64,000 bases of DNA, from the NCBI GenBank assembly GCA_026873275.1, contig JANTUC010000004.1, positions 2,294,001 through 2,358,000 on the forward strand, read 5' to 3'. Shown one piece after another: positions 33,524 through 45,368 of the stretch; the first letter of the stretch is position 1; each line of letters starts with the position of its first letter. The translations under genes and the position numbers were made by a program. Origin of the DNA: Pseudopithomyces maydicus (Eukaryota; Ascomycota; Dothideomycetes; Pleosporales; Didymosphaeriaceae). Under the pieces are notes generated by a model, which saw nothing but the letters and a program-made list of their open reading frames with translations, was not told where the DNA came from and made no database searches.

Positions 33524-33725
33524 GTCGGCAACGCCGGGGGTATCACAGAATGAAAGAAATGCAGAATGGAAGGGTAGAACCAGGAGACTTGTTTGGACGG
33601 ACAGCTGGAGGTGGGATGGTGCCCTGCTTGCCTGTGACCCGGCAGCCTGGTTATGCAGTCCAAGCTTCCGCCCACCGCAAATGGCCCGAACTTGGCTCTC
33701 GATGCCTCCTCCAACCCAGCCCGCC
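33524..33725. promoter_or_regulatory. Short divergent promoter: ALG11 / COX18-like
   Basis: Only 202 bp separate the two chosen start codons. Two upstream in-frame ATGs of the COX18-like gene (33681, 33702) lie within it, so the true gap may be shorter. Confidence 0.5.
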
Positions 33726-34805
33726 ATGCTTTGCACGCGCCTGTTACGGCCGCCGGCCCGCCAACTGCTCTCTCGCACCTCCATCGCAGCGCCACAAACC
33801 CTCGCTTTACCCCGAACACGCGCCTTCCATGCCTCTGCTGCCCCCCGCAAAGATGCCGTCCTCGACGCCCTCCTCTACCTCCCTCATGAGATGATGAGCA
33901 TGATCCACACCCAACTTCCGTGGTACGCTACCATACCGCTCGCTGCCTTCATCGTCCGAGGCCTTCTCGTCACGACTGCTGGTTCATACGTCCGCGCTCT
34001 GACTGCGCGCTACATCGGCACTCAACCCGTGCGCCAGGCCCTTGCCTACCAGAAGCGCAACCAGCTCATGCTTCAGGGTGGCTATTCCAACCCCAAGGAA
34101 GCCAGGACTACTATTGCAAGTGCTATCAAGAAGGAAACAAGTGCGTTGGACAAGAGGTGGGATTGCTCCATCTGGGGCCAGGTCAATTGGACGTTAGCAC
34201 AGATACCCATATTCTTTACCATGGCCGAGGTTATCAGACAGATGTGCGGCACGCGAGATGGACTCGTCGGCATGGGACTGCACAGTCTAGGGTTGAAGAG
34301 CGGGGCCGAGAGTGTACATGGTGTGACTATATCCGATCCGAACCCATGGTTTCAGCCCTCGCTCGCCAGCGAAGGCGCGCTCTGGTTCCCAGACCTCCTA
34401 TCCCCAGATCCGTTTCTCCCGTTTATAGTCTCCGGGCTCATGTTTACAAACATATGGCTTTCCAACAACGGCATGACTGCGAATCCATTGCAAATCCCAA
34501 GATTCTCGCGCATGTTGAAAGGATTCCTTATGGGTCTATCTCTGATGATTGGTCCTTTATGTCAAGATCTGCCCGCAGCGCTGACGCTTTACTGGGCAAG
34601 TAGTACCACGAGCGTAATCATGTGGAACTGGTGGCTTGATCGGAAGTACCCCGCGCCGAGGGACTTCATGGCTTGCAAGAGGCCACTTCAAATGCATGGA
34701 GAGCGGAGTGGAAAGCTGAAAGCGATACCCGGGCTTGGTCTGCCAATGGCCAAGGCGAAAACCGTCGTGTCACAGGCGCAGGGGAAAAGGAGACAGCGCT
34801 TGTAA
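33726..34805 (+). CDS. Mitochondrial Oxa1/YidC-family insertase, COX18/OXA2-like
   Basis: Inner-membrane insertase; the COX18 branch exports the C-terminal tail of Cox2 during cytochrome oxidase assembly. Single exon, 359 residues from 33726 (in-frame ATGs at 33681 and 33702 are alternatives; GCCGCCATGC is the best context). The arginine-rich presequence ends with RAFHASAAPRK, a typical cleavage site. Membrane spans lie at about 75-95 (YATIPLAAFIVRGLLVTTAG), 165-185, 235-255 (FLPFIVSGLMFTNIWLSN) and 275-310 (MLKGFLMGLSLMIGPLCQDL then ALTLYWASSTTSVIMWNWWL). YidC/Oxa1 spacing is kept. It lacks the long basic ribosome-binding tail of Oxa1, which favours COX18. The C-terminus is short and basic. 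Confidence 0.85.
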   Translation: MLCTRLLRPPARQLLSRTSIAAPQTLALPRTRAFHASAAPRKDAVLDALLYLPHEMMSMIHTQLPWYATIPLAAFIVRGLLVTTAGSYVRALTARYIGTQPVRQALAYQKRNQLMLQGGYSNPKEARTTIASAIKKETSALDKRWDCSIWGQVNWTLAQIPIFFTMAEVIRQMCGTRDGLVGMGLHSLGLKSGAESVHGVTISDPNPWFQPSLASEGALWFPDLLSPDPFLPFIVSGLMFTNIWLSNNGMTANPLQIPRFSRMLKGFLMGLSLMIGPLCQDLPAALTLYWASSTTSVIMWNWWLDRKYPAPRDFMACKRPLQMHGERSGKLKAIPGLGLPMAKAKTVVSQAQGKRRQRL

Positions 34806-37563
34806 GATATATGTTTGGATAACCTTCGGACCCTTAAATTTGTAAGATACATAACTTCAAGCACCGGAAACTATACTCAGAGTACAGTGTATGCTTTGAA
34901 GAAGAAAAAAAGCCCCTAGGTGCATAACAGGTGCAACGTGCGCGTTGTTGATTCAGGGGTTCCCAACGTCCGACTGCCTTTGCCAGTGTAAGTGTTGGAA
35001 TTCAATATACGATCAAATGTGTATATTCAACTAGGTGGGTATTGAGATTTCTGCAAGGTTACTCAATCATCTCGTTGGTTCGAAATGTAAATTCCAAATA
35101 GGGAGTGACTTGATTTGTTCTTTGTACATAAACACCTTTTTGTAACGCTTTGTTCTTAGTGCAAGAGACTCTAACTAGCCAGTTAGTAGATCGCGTCCAT
35201 TGGACAGGGGACGCTTAGTCGGAAGATATTCAAATCAGGGCCTTGCCGTAGTTGCACGAAAATAATTTCGACACCGAGTGGAGGCAGAATGAATCTTCGC
35301 AGGGTGACAAGGTGGGTAAACTTGTTGCAAGGCAAGCAGTGTAGAGAAGGTCGTGCGCTATACGGCGCATCACAATGTATTGATTCTGTATTGGAACAAT
35401 ATGTACCCATGCTAAACGAGTCGTTACCTGAAACAGCAATACATCGGTAGGTTTGATTGTTTTATTATAGATACTGGCTTCCAATACTCTGTACCTGCGT
35501 CATGAATAACGGGCTTATTCCCTGCGGACCGATTACCCGGTGCGTGGCACATGTGTTTTACCATGGCGGGAGTCACTCCGGTGCTTCTCACGGGAGCAAG
35601 TGCTCACGGTAGTCTAGTGCGTCGAGAAGACTGATTCTAGAAAGTTCAGACGATGTTTATTTTTGATACCCAGGTGTATGTTTGATGGTTCGGGCCGCGA
35701 CTAGCAGCCTCTCTACGCATGTAAGTACCGTAGCTATGAAGAGAGATACGCATACGGAAGATTAATTGCGTAATCAGCTGGTAGACTGCCTGCTGCAGTC
35801 AGCGGTGAGGTGCGGTAGTGGAGAATACGGACATGAGACGGGCTTCATTGGCCGGCCGGAGTCCTTTCAGAGCCGAGACACATGGCGATTGGTAGGTCGA
35901 TCAGTTGAAGAGATTGGATGCGGCAGACGGCGAAACGATCAAGGGCCAACAATAACAGCAACAATAGATGGATGAGGCCGAGGAACATGATGTAGGCCAG
36001 TGGGGCGGCAGCAGGAGGGTTGCAGCGGTGGATTGGAGGAGGCCAGGACGCTAGAGCGCATCAAGGGTGGGACCAGGATGTCCCCGGAATCAGGCCCTGA
36101 AACAGGCCTGTGCTCTGGATGGCCCGTGCTGGACAGCGTCGATGCCGAGCTGCGAGGCTGGTCTGGCTACGAACGGGTTGAGGGTCTTGAGGATTGTCGG
36201 TGTGCTCCCGGCGAAATGAGATGAAGCGGATGGTGATTGCTATGGACGGAGCTGGTCCAAGAGGGCTCTAGGCAGACAGGACAGGGCAGGGGCGCGGTGG
36301 ATTGCGATGGACGCGATCGCCAGGAGAATCGGGAGCCGGCTCTGGTAGTCTCAGTAGGACGTGGTAGAGCAGGTATCGAGAAGAAATCGATACTCGTGCC
36401 AGTCCACAATGGTACGCAGGGCCACCAACAATCCCTGCTGCGGGCCCGTCCTCGAGCGGGCACAAGGCACTCAGGAGAGCTTGGCCATTGGCGTGGAAGA
36501 TGCAGTTGCAGTGCCGTGTGTATCTGGGTGATGATATGGCGTTCATGCTCTGCCGCAGTCTCCAGGGCTGGTGGGCAGGGGCACGCGAGGGCGGGTGACA
36601 AGTGACAGAGGCGGTCGTCGGTCGTCGGTCGTCACAGCGTCGCGGCAGGGTTGGTGCCCACGCCCCTATCCGTGCCCTGGCAGAAGAGCGCATCTGCATC
36701 TGTTCGGCGTCGTCTATTTATATTGGTGCATGGTGGCGGGGTGCGGCATGCTGGAGTGCGATGCGCCCGTCGCCAGTGTGGCCCCTGCCGCCGCTGCTGG
36801 GCCAGTTCGTCAGGGGAACGCGTCCGTCCCTTTTCGGCAGCGGCGACCAAGCGCGCTTCTCGATCGGGGTCCCTCAGGGTCGTGCCCGCCGCTGCAGGGC
36901 GCAAGTGTTTGCTTGCTCATGCCCTCCGCCCATGCATGCTTTGTCGCGGCGGGCGACCGGCTGCCAGACCACTGAGGCCAGCATCTGTGAACTGCTCCGT
37001 GAACATTGCCGCGCTAGGGCGTCGTGTAGATTGCAAACGCAAGCCCAATCCGTCCGCTGCCATCCTCGTCCTCGCCGTGCAGAACGAGCCGCCCTGTGCT
37101 TCAACGGGCGATAAGGCCGCTAATCAGTGGAGGCACGTCCTAACCGCGGGCTTGGGCCAGGAAGGTCCAAAAACTCGCGGCCCATACCCCAACCTTCTCC
37201 TGCTGCCCTGGTCTCCTCCTCCGCACCTGGGCATCCAGTCTTCCTCGTGCCCTCCCACACCGACGACGAGCTTTTGCAGCTGCACCCGGCTACCGCCCCG
37301 CTCACTGCGCCTCGCCTCCTTCCCCCAGTCCGCTCCCTCCAGCCCGTGTAACGCGATAACGGTTGCGACCCTCTGTCACCGTCGCACAGTCTCAAGCTCT
37401 CCTTCACGCGCATATCCCGTACGCTGCACACGAAACCGTTGGAGCCGCCGTCCAATCCCAATGACTTGATCGACCGCCCGCAATCTCGACCATCTTTCTC
37501 TCTCTCTCTCTCATTCTCTCTCTCCGCCTCTCTTTTTGGATATCACATGCTCCAGCTGCTCAA
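34806..37563. other. 2.75-kb gene-free region upstream of the DENN gene
   Basis: No supported gene. From about 36000 it becomes GC-rich and holds long but low-quality open frames on both strands. Ends in a CT-repeat tract (37495-37540). It may contain a long 5' UTR or promoter of the DENN gene. Confidence 0.5.
37495..37540 (+). repeat. CT-rich tract before the DENN gene
   Basis: Runs of CTCTCT broken by a few other bases, ending 24 bp before the ATG. Such pyrimidine tracts often mark fungal transcription starts. Confidence 0.75.
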
Positions 37564-40500
37564 ATGGCTCCCGCACCCGCAGACGTAGCCCCGCCGCTGG
37601 CCGACTATTTTTTCATATCCGGCATTGAATCTAGCCAAGTTTACGACGAACGCACCCAGCCGAAGCCCACCACCCTCAGTACCATTCCCTCGCCGCTGCT
37701 GTCACCTCCGTCGCTAGACGTAGACGAGACAATTGAAGAGGACCGTGCCTTGGAGACCGATTCTAGCCGCCCGACCTCGCAAGATGGCCTCTCCAATGGC
37801 GACGCAATCAAGCGGCCATCGACTCGCCTAGCCTCCGAGCACCGCCAGTCCACAGGGACCATCGTGGGGTCGGATGCCAAGCAGACGGCCAGCAACAGAA
37901 GTAGCGCAACCATCAAAGGTGTGCAGATCGGAGGCTCTGGGCTCAGCGATCAGGATTTTGAGAATGCTCTACGGAAATTTGCATCCGAACGGGACACATT
38001 CCTCGAGGAGATTCAGTTCACAGCAGGTGTCGCCCAACAGAATCGCCCGACTCCTACGAAGCCACGGCCGCGCCCGCCACGAATCCAACAGCAACAAGAA
38101 GATGGAGGTGGCAATCTCCGCACCGGAATCGGCAGCGTTCGACGACGTCTTTCGACAATGCAAAGCAGCCTCAAGAGGACATCCTCGGTTGCCCGGCAAG
38201 GTAAGTGCCTACTTCCATGTGCAACGCAGTGACCTTGTGTCTACTGGGGCCACGTCCTACGTACCATATTTGCTTTTGGCATCGAGAATCGCTAACAAGG
38301 GTCCAGCATCGGTGCGAACGTCCAAACGCATGTCTGGCTACAATTCAGTTATTCCGGCCCCACAACCCTTCAACCCTGAGCCCAACATGCATCCCCTGTT
38401 GCGACGGTACGAACCTGTATTGATGGATCGATACCCACCCAAGAACATGGTTGAGGAGCTGAAGCGTAGGAATCCCTTCCCGGACTATGTGCCAATGTTT
38501 GCTTTTCCCAACGATGTCACCGTCGTCTCGGCGGACGAACGCCCCAAGACTGGGTGGCATGGATTTGCCATGACGAATGCGGACAACTCTAAGCTGTATG
38601 GTATTTGTATGATTGTCTGGCAGCCACTAAACGCAGATGCAGCTGAAGGACTTGAACGACAATGTGAAGAATGGCGACGGTTACACATGAACCAAGAAGA
38701 ACGCGAATTGGCCAGCAGTCTCGGTGAGCGGTTGGCATTGGAACGAGCAAAACTTTCGAGGCTGTTAGCGAAGCTTCCTACCGTACCGTCCGAATCCGAC
38801 GACCGAGAAGCATTGGAAGATGAAATAAGTGCAGTAGAAGAGAAGATTGGTTTAATGACAGATCTGCTGCGACCCGTCCGCCATGGTGCAGCATCCAAGA
38901 TCGAAGGCCTTACTGATGGAGAAACTGGACTTTGGATTCCCCGCGCATACGGGGTCATGGGTCGCGATGCAAGCTTGACTCCGTTCTGGAAGGAATGGCT
39001 CAAAGCAGTTGTGGTTCCCATGACGAACGGTGTGATACAACGTGTACCTCCAAGCTCTCCCCGAATTGGCATGTGGCAACCTCTGGAGCGTTACGTTGTC
39101 AACTTGTGTGTAGAGGCTCTTAGTCCGATCAGCTCACTCACTCAAGTCGAAATCGCTATCCGGGAGCTCCGCCTCTACGCCCGCAAAGAAGCCGTCAATG
39201 AGATACCTGGGTCGCGAAACATCGATATCTACGCACTTTTCCGGTGCTTATCCATCCCTAACATTGTTTCTCTGTTCGAATATGTCTTGGCCGAATCCAA
39301 GATCATCCTCCTTTCATCACACACTGCAATGCTACATCTTGCTAGCATGGCCATCGCCAACCTCCTCTACCCTTTCAAATGGGCTGGTGTCTTTATCCCG
39401 GTACTGCCTGCACGTCTGGTTCAAACCATTGAGGCACCTTGTCCATATATTGTCGGTATCGAACGCAGATACGAGCCTGCTGATTATCCCGAAGACGAGT
39501 ATGTTCTGGTTGACCTTGATAATGACATGATCGGTACCAACGGCGGCCAAGCACCATCACTTCCACGCCAGCAGCGACGCAAACTAATGTCCCTGCTTCA
39601 GCATTCTGCACCACACCATACAAGATATGGAGTTCCGACCGGACCCCCGGCATACGCGATTGAGTCATTCCCTTATGACGCTTTCAGTTCTGAAAACCCA
39701 GGATTGTTCACCCATCGTGCGTACTCGCTGTCGGTACAGCAATATATCGGAATGAATTCGACGTCGTATGGAACTGGTCCTCTACCATCTAATTCCAGAC
39801 CCTTGATCTACAACGCTTTCCTGCAGTCAAGTGTTTCGAGTCGTGGAAATGACAGACCGTCGACAGCAACTACAGTTAAAACTAGCTCACACTCGCCGCC
39901 ATCACCGAAGATATCACCAGTGTCAACAACATTTCCTCCTCTGCCTACTACACCCATCTCGCGCAGCGACTCTGGTTATGCTTTGCAGGCGAATCTGCGC
40001 GATCTACGAGAGAAACGATCTGGTCATTTTGACACTGCTTCTCGGCGAAGTTCTTCAGTAAGTACCCGTTACCAAAAGCCCCATGATTTAGCACTAACAA
40101 GTTTCCCAGTTCGGTTTTGATCGCGTACCTCCGAATCTCAGAAGGCCAAGCCAGACATATCTTGGTCATGCACCCAGTGCTTCAACTTCGTCTTTGAGCC
40201 ACGAGCTTCGTGCACCATCTACATACGCCCCTTCTGTGTATGCGCAATCAACTCTGGCTGCATCCACCATCATGCCGGGTTTGTCGATGCAACCAGTAAA
40301 GAACACCGAGACGACACGTTGGCAAGAAGGTCACTGCTTGCAATGGAGGCCTACGGAACAGAAGGCTGTATGCTCTGTTTGCGACGAAAAGTCGGATGAT
40401 GGCCTGTATCGTTGTTCTGGCTGCAGCACTTGGTCTCACGGAAGATGCATAGACACAATCTGTGTAGTCTGCCCGTCCGCTTTCCGACCCGATCAAGTCC

Positions 40501-41163
40501 GAGCGTCTTTTGTGAGATGTTTCGCGAGTCTCTTATACACGTACCGTAGATACATGGCTCCTGCAACCGGCGAACAGAAAAAGTCAGGACTGATCTATCA
40601 CTTCAAAATGGATGAGTTTGTCAAAAGCCTTCCACACGAAAACGTGCAGTACATTCAAATGCTTCAGCAAACTCAAGGTACGTCGATCCATTTTGAAGTC
40701 GAGAAGCAGTTGCTAATGAAACTCAGGATTTAATGAATTTATACATGAACGTGAAAGCACACGCTCGGACGATCCATCTATCAAGCTGTTCGACGAAGTC
40801 ATTCTCGCGAAACGCAACCGTGGCAGATCGTCATTCTTCCACAAGTCCCGGGCAGACTTCCTATCGGACAACAGTGATCACCTTTGGCGCACGGCCGCAG
40901 CGACTCCTCCAAACTCCCGATTTCCAGGAGATTACCACGAAGTGGTCACGAGAAGTAAGCTACACACTCCCTACCTTTGGTACATCACGGCTAACCACTC
41001 CGCAGTCCCAGCAAAATTGGACCCTACATTGATGAAAGAGCCACGGGTCATTCAGGGCGTTCCCCGAATACCTATGGCAAAGGCCAGGCGAAAGCCCATA
41101 CCTTCGATGCTTGGACCCAACGGGATCAACGGCGTCAAACATCCCATAACACCACCCTCATGA
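37564..41163 (+). CDS. DENN-domain protein with internal C1 zinc domain
   Basis: DENN proteins are usually Rab exchange factors in vesicle traffic. Exons 37564-38200, 38307-40057, 40110-40677, 40727-40954 and 41006-41163; introns 106, 52, 49, 52 and 51-nt class; 1113 residues. N-terminal 230 residues are disordered. uDENN about 240-330 (LYGICMIVWQPL), then a charged helical insert (ERLALERAKLSRLLAKL), then the DENN core about 440-610 (FRCLSIPNIVSLFEYVLAES; ANLLYPFKWAGVFIPVLPAR). A Ser-rich linker leads to a C1-type cluster: H871-x12-C884-x2-C887-x10-C898-x2-C901-x4-H906-x2-C909-x7-C917. A dDENN-like part follows (about 920-1020). The C1 may bind diacylglycerol or membrane; its middle spacing of 10 is shorter than the usual 13-14, so lipid binding is uncertain. 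Confidence 0.9.
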
Positions 41164-42210
41164 TCCTTGTCACTTAATGCTACGATCACACGAACATAGA
41201 TGGGACTCCATCTCCCACGTCTCTCTTCTTCCGTTTCTAATTTTATGTACACTATCATCAGCGAAGGTGTCGGTGCTGGGGAGGTTGATTTCTTGTGCGG
41301 AACGATCGCTATATCTAAGGACTCTAGCGATTGGTTTTGGTGTGCCTGCTTGCATTGGTTTGTTTCTGCAGTTTTGTGTTCTGTGTTTGGATACCCAATC
41401 ACGTTGCTCAGGGGAATTGCTGGCAGCTCGTTCTGATGCGCGCGGGAAGTTTTGTTTTTGCTGCTGTTCATTTTGTGCACCTGGGGAACAGGGCACTGGA
41501 CTAGCATGGGCCACAGCCCATTGCTGGCAATCTTGCATACCGTAATAGTAAAATAGCATGCTAGGAAGGTGGTCTCACTTTGGGCGTGACGCAGGCTGCG
41601 AGGTTGAGTTGGATCTCGAGAGTCGTGCAACATGGATTAATGAAAGCCATCTCTTCACTCATTTACGAATTCAAAGTATCGCTTGGAACACAGCATGCAC
41701 AATGTTCTCTTACGCTAACGTTGATTGTGTTACAATACGTCAGAGTTGTGTTGCACGGGTTTTGCGGGCGCAAATATGGGCACCGCCCTATGCACATCTG
41801 CAAGAGGTTCCGAGCGGTGGGTTTGCGGTCAAAAGTGAAGTTCTAGCACAAAGACTGCCATGTCCGCGCTGGCACGATCTTCTTGCACAGCTGCGGCTTA
41901 GAAAGGACCCAGGCAATGCCCAGTGCTACACGCAACCGCACCGCAAGCCGGAGTTTGCTAGTGTTTTAGCGTGTTTTACCCCGGTCCGTGTACCTTGGCG
42001 TCCCCTGATGCTGGCTGCTCCGACATCTCTCACCAGGCACTGTCGTTTGCTCACTCCAGACACTCATTCCTTGCGCATTCTTTTCTCTGCCAGCCGTCAC
42101 TCTTTACGCGGTTTCTGATACCCAACACCACCTGATATCGACTGTTCCTACGTCTCCACACGCTCTCTCCCACCCAATCCCGATTCTACCGTACAACACA
42201 ATCCACCAAC
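41164..42210. other. Intergenic region
   Basis: About 1 kb between the DENN gene and the GPI protein, holding the latter's promoter. The 186-codon open frame at 41558-42118 shows no domain and is not called. Confidence 0.5.
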
Positions 42211-42810
42211 ATGTTCTCCAAGACCATCTTTGTCGCTGCATTCGCGGCCGTCGCTACCGTCGCCTCTGCCGCCAACCCGGGCTGCCTCCTCGGCGCCGTG
42301 AACGAGCACGAGTCTCCGGCCGACATCAAGGCCGTCTGCTCCTCAAAGGACATCGTGAAGCAAGTCCAGGACACGTGCGGTGACGACACGAAGGAAGCCC
42401 TTGCTGCGCTTGCCGATATTTGCAACGGCGCCGGCGTCCAAGTCTGTAAGTAGTGGCATGCGAAACTCCGCTCATACACCGTCCTTGAACCTTCCATGTC
42501 GGAAGTGATTAAATCAGGAAGAGCCACCATGGAGCGCTTGGATTCTAACATATGAGCAGCCACGAAGCTTCCCACCAGCTCGGGTGCCGCTTCGCCCACC
42601 GGTACAGGAGCCAGCAAGAGCGGCAGCGCTTCCAGCACCGGTGCTGCATCCCCGGCTTCCACTGGATCGACTGGCGGTGATAGCACGAGCTCGAGCCCCT
42701 CGGGTACCTCTTCTGCCGATCCGGCTCAGAACAGCGGTGCTGCCGGCACGCTTGAGATGAGCGCCGCCGCTTTGTTGGCCGGTCTTGGTGTCGCCATGGC
42801 CGCATTGTAG
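42211..42810 (+). CDS. Small secreted GPI-anchored four-cysteine cell-wall protein
   Basis: Exons 42211-42445 and 42560-42810, 114-nt intron, 161 residues. A signal peptide MFSKTIFVAAFAAVATVASA is followed by a compact domain with four cysteines (in NPGCLLG, AVCSS, DTCGDD and DICNG), likely two disulfides. The second exon is a Ser/Thr/Gly/Pro-rich stalk fit for O-mannosylation and ends in a hydrophobic GPI signal (MSAAALLAGLGVAMAAL) after a small-residue cleavage site (NSGAAG). It is too short in cysteines for CFEM, which has eight. Role in the wall or surface is inferred from the layout. Confidence 0.88.
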
Positions 42811-43163
42811 ATTTCTTCACCTCGACTTCCGAAGAGGGGAAATCAACTTGTGTTTGCGGTGGAACTCTATGCATTGAGCTGGAGGAGCAAAGATCTATTG
42901 AGGGAGTTCGGAAGATAGAGCGTGCTTGTTTGGGTTGAGCGAGTACATAATCTGCTTTTTCAGGCTATATTATACCTCAATGTTTCAATCTGGAGTTTGG
43001 ATCAGGATAGCATTTGAAAATTGCCTTTGCATCATCTTGCATTCAATCTGGTCAAACGACAAGTTGTGGGCTCCCAAGGGCTGTCACATGTGCACATGCT
43101 CCTCGCGCCCATAAAAATCCAAAATTGTGCTTCCCATTCGTCCAAATGCAGCACCCGACTTTG
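42811..43163. other. Convergent intergenic region
   Basis: 3' ends of the GPI-protein gene and TRAPPC13. Nothing else recognised. Confidence 0.5.
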
Positions 43164-44185
43164 TCATCGTCTGGCTGTAAGCCATCCAGTACTAAGCGTG
43201 CCCTTGTCGCCAAGGGATGTCCTCCACTGTATTGCCAATTGCCCCAGGACCTTCCTGCTATCGCTTGACTGATCCTCATCTCTTTGCTTCTCGCCTGCTT
43301 TCTCTTCCAGCAAGAACGCGACCTGTATGACCTCTCGTGCCTGTAGCACCGGCATTATTACACGCTTTTCCTCTTCCCCGTTCAGATCCAAATCCCAATT
43401 CAGGCTTCTCGCATTAAACAGCTCGTGTGGATTAACCCGGACATCTTCCAACGACACGGGGCTCTCTCCCATGTTCTCCAGCTGCGCTTCGAGTAAATGC
43501 TTCCCATGGCCTAGTTCCCCAGCTTTTGTCCGCACAGAGAGAAGCTGCTGAGCAACGAACTGGTACAGCTTTCTGAATGTTCTGACCTTGCCGCCCGTCG
43601 GCTTACCCTCGCTAGCAAGACTCGTCTCCGTGTACGTGACCGTCACTGCCAGGACGTGGTTCCCCTCTTCCTTGAGCTCAAATTGTAGGATCTTCTGAAG
43701 AGACTCCCCCGGTCCAATGTCCTCTCCATTTCTACCAACTTCGGCTCCTGAGGCCCCAGATAGATCGAGCTGCGTCCCAATAGGGTTGGAGGGTGTCTGC
43801 ATGTCTGCTTGTACCCGTACCCCGCTCACCGCTTTCGTCGCATTGTCTGGGAGGACCTCGTTGTTCGCACATAGCGTGCATGAGAATGTTTCACCGACGT
43901 AGGCGCTGCCAAAAGCTTCGGGGAGGTTTAAGACCGGCGAGAGGATGAATGTATCGTCTGTTCGAGCGGCGGGGTAGGCAAGCGAGGCGGTTGGTGCAAT
44001 GCAGAGGCTGGTGGAGGCAGGGAGAGGGTATTGGGTTGCGAGAGAGGGGCGCGATAATCTACAGGCGGGTGAGAACAGCTTGCAGGTAGGACTGGCGGCC
44101 AGTAGAAGTACCGTAGCACTTTCAAGCTCACCGAATGCGGTGTCTTGAGGGGGTCGACGACGGAAGGCAGGCGGTTGTGTGCCAT
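43164..44185 (-). CDS. TRAPP complex subunit 13 homologue (DUF974)
   Basis: Peripheral subunit of the TRAPPIII-type tethering complex, which acts in ER-Golgi traffic and autophagy. Exons on the minus strand: 44185-44112 and 44058-43164, 53-nt intron, 322 residues. The donor choice follows from the family sequence SVSLKVLRLSRPSL, which runs across the junction with frame kept. Conserved parts are FGSAYVGETFSCTLCANNEV (about 85-105), VRVQADMQTPS and FRKLYQFVAQQLLSVRTK. No membrane span. An earlier GTGAGC in exon 1 is also a possible donor but would remove the conserved strand. Confidence 0.88.
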
Positions 44186-44513
44186 GTTCGCGAATAAGGA
44201 TGTGCGCTACTCCGTTACACAAACGGAGCTTCTTGTATAAGTTCTAGCGCATTGCGGTGTCGTGCCGGTTTTTCAAAAAGTGCGAAACGAAGCTTCATTG
44301 CGATGCCGGAACCGTAGCACAAGATGATGTCGTCCTAAGCTAGACCTGCGGCAGCTGTGGGTCCCGATCTCCGCCACTAAGCCCTGCGTTTGGTTGGGTA
44401 GAAAAAAATGTCTGTTTCTTTCGAGGAATTGAGTATTGACTTCCTGATACCAGTCTCCTATCTTATTCTCTTGTTCCCTTTCTTTAGAATTTTCATTTCT
44501 AAATATAGAAGAT
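44186..44513. promoter_or_regulatory. Divergent promoter: TRAPPC13 / SET protein
   Basis: 328 bp between start codons. AT-rich toward the SET gene. No specific site recognised. Confidence 0.4.
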
Positions 44514-45171
44514 ATGTCATCTAATAATGTTGGCCGCATACCGTTAGAGCGCTGCCCTCACCTAGAGATCCTCACGGATACACCCAAAGGTTGATTGGCT
44601 AAGATCTCGAGAACCAAACATCGTCTGAACGCAAGTGCTAATAAACTTGCAGGCAGAGGTGTTTTTGCGACGAAGGACATATCTGCAAAAACAATAATAG
44701 ACATATGCCCGGTTTTGATGCTTGGACCAGAGGAGAATAATAATCATGTAGAGCATACATCACTGTATCATTACACGTAGTAGGTTGATGAAAAAAAATC
44801 AGGCAGTGGACATTTATGGCTGATGTCCTATAGTAATTGGCCCTCGAAGGACAGTTCGGGCAACGACGTGAAAACTCAAGCAGTCATCTTTGGTCTCGGT
44901 TCGATGTTCAATCACTCCAGAACAGAACAAAACGTTGTTTGGGAGCGAGATTTGACACATCAATTCATCACCTATCGCGCATTACGCGATATAAAAGCTG
45001 GCGAAGAGCTTTGTAAGAATCAGTTGCGACAGTAAATGTTGTGGATGATTAGACTGACCTCACCCAGGCATCTCCTATGGCGATCATCTGACTTTCAAAG
45101 ACGCGGATGTTCCACCCATGGCCCGACTAGAAGATGAGATAGATCAGCTGAATCAAATTCAGCTAGACTAG
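44514..45171 (+). CDS. Small stand-alone SET-domain protein
   Basis: Probable lysine methyltransferase-like protein; substrate unknown. Four exons: 44514-44589, 44653-44776, 44834-45012 and 45068-45171; introns 63, 57 and 55 nt; 160 residues. It is almost only a SET domain: TPKGRGVFATKDI near residue 25, FNHSRTEQNVVW (the NHS motif that binds AdoMet), FITYRALRDIKAGEEL and CISYGD at the end. No pre-SET or post-SET cysteines. The first donor is GTTGAT, a weak site, but splicing there removes an in-frame TGA and restores the canonical GRGVFAT start, and a GCTAAT branch lies 14 nt before the acceptor. The second intron is chosen the same way (YHYT to NWPS). Confidence 0.85.
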
Positions 45172-45368
45172 ACGAGAAACATACTATCAATACAGAAGGA
45201 AAAGATGATCTATTAGGAACAGACACACAGTAAGGAACTCGTAGATAAACATGCGAAGTGCACCAATGCCCTCTTTCCTCTCCCAAAGGATGCATTAGTG
45301 AAGTGGTTCAACTAAGGACCGCGAAGTCCGCAAAACTCGATGGCATGTTTCTGTAGGTAGAGAGCTGT

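Noticed and set aside
35060..35100. tRNA-like GGTTCGAAAT
   Set aside because: No acceptor stem or A box can be formed around it; no tRNA was found in the window.
36651..37469. 272-codon open frame on the plus strand
   Set aside because: GC-rich, Arg/Cys/Pro composition, no ATG-led domain, overlapped by long frames on both strands; chance frame.
41558..42118. 186-codon ATG-led open frame
   Set aside because: No domain, irregular composition, runs into the promoter of the GPI-protein gene; kept only as a remote possibility.
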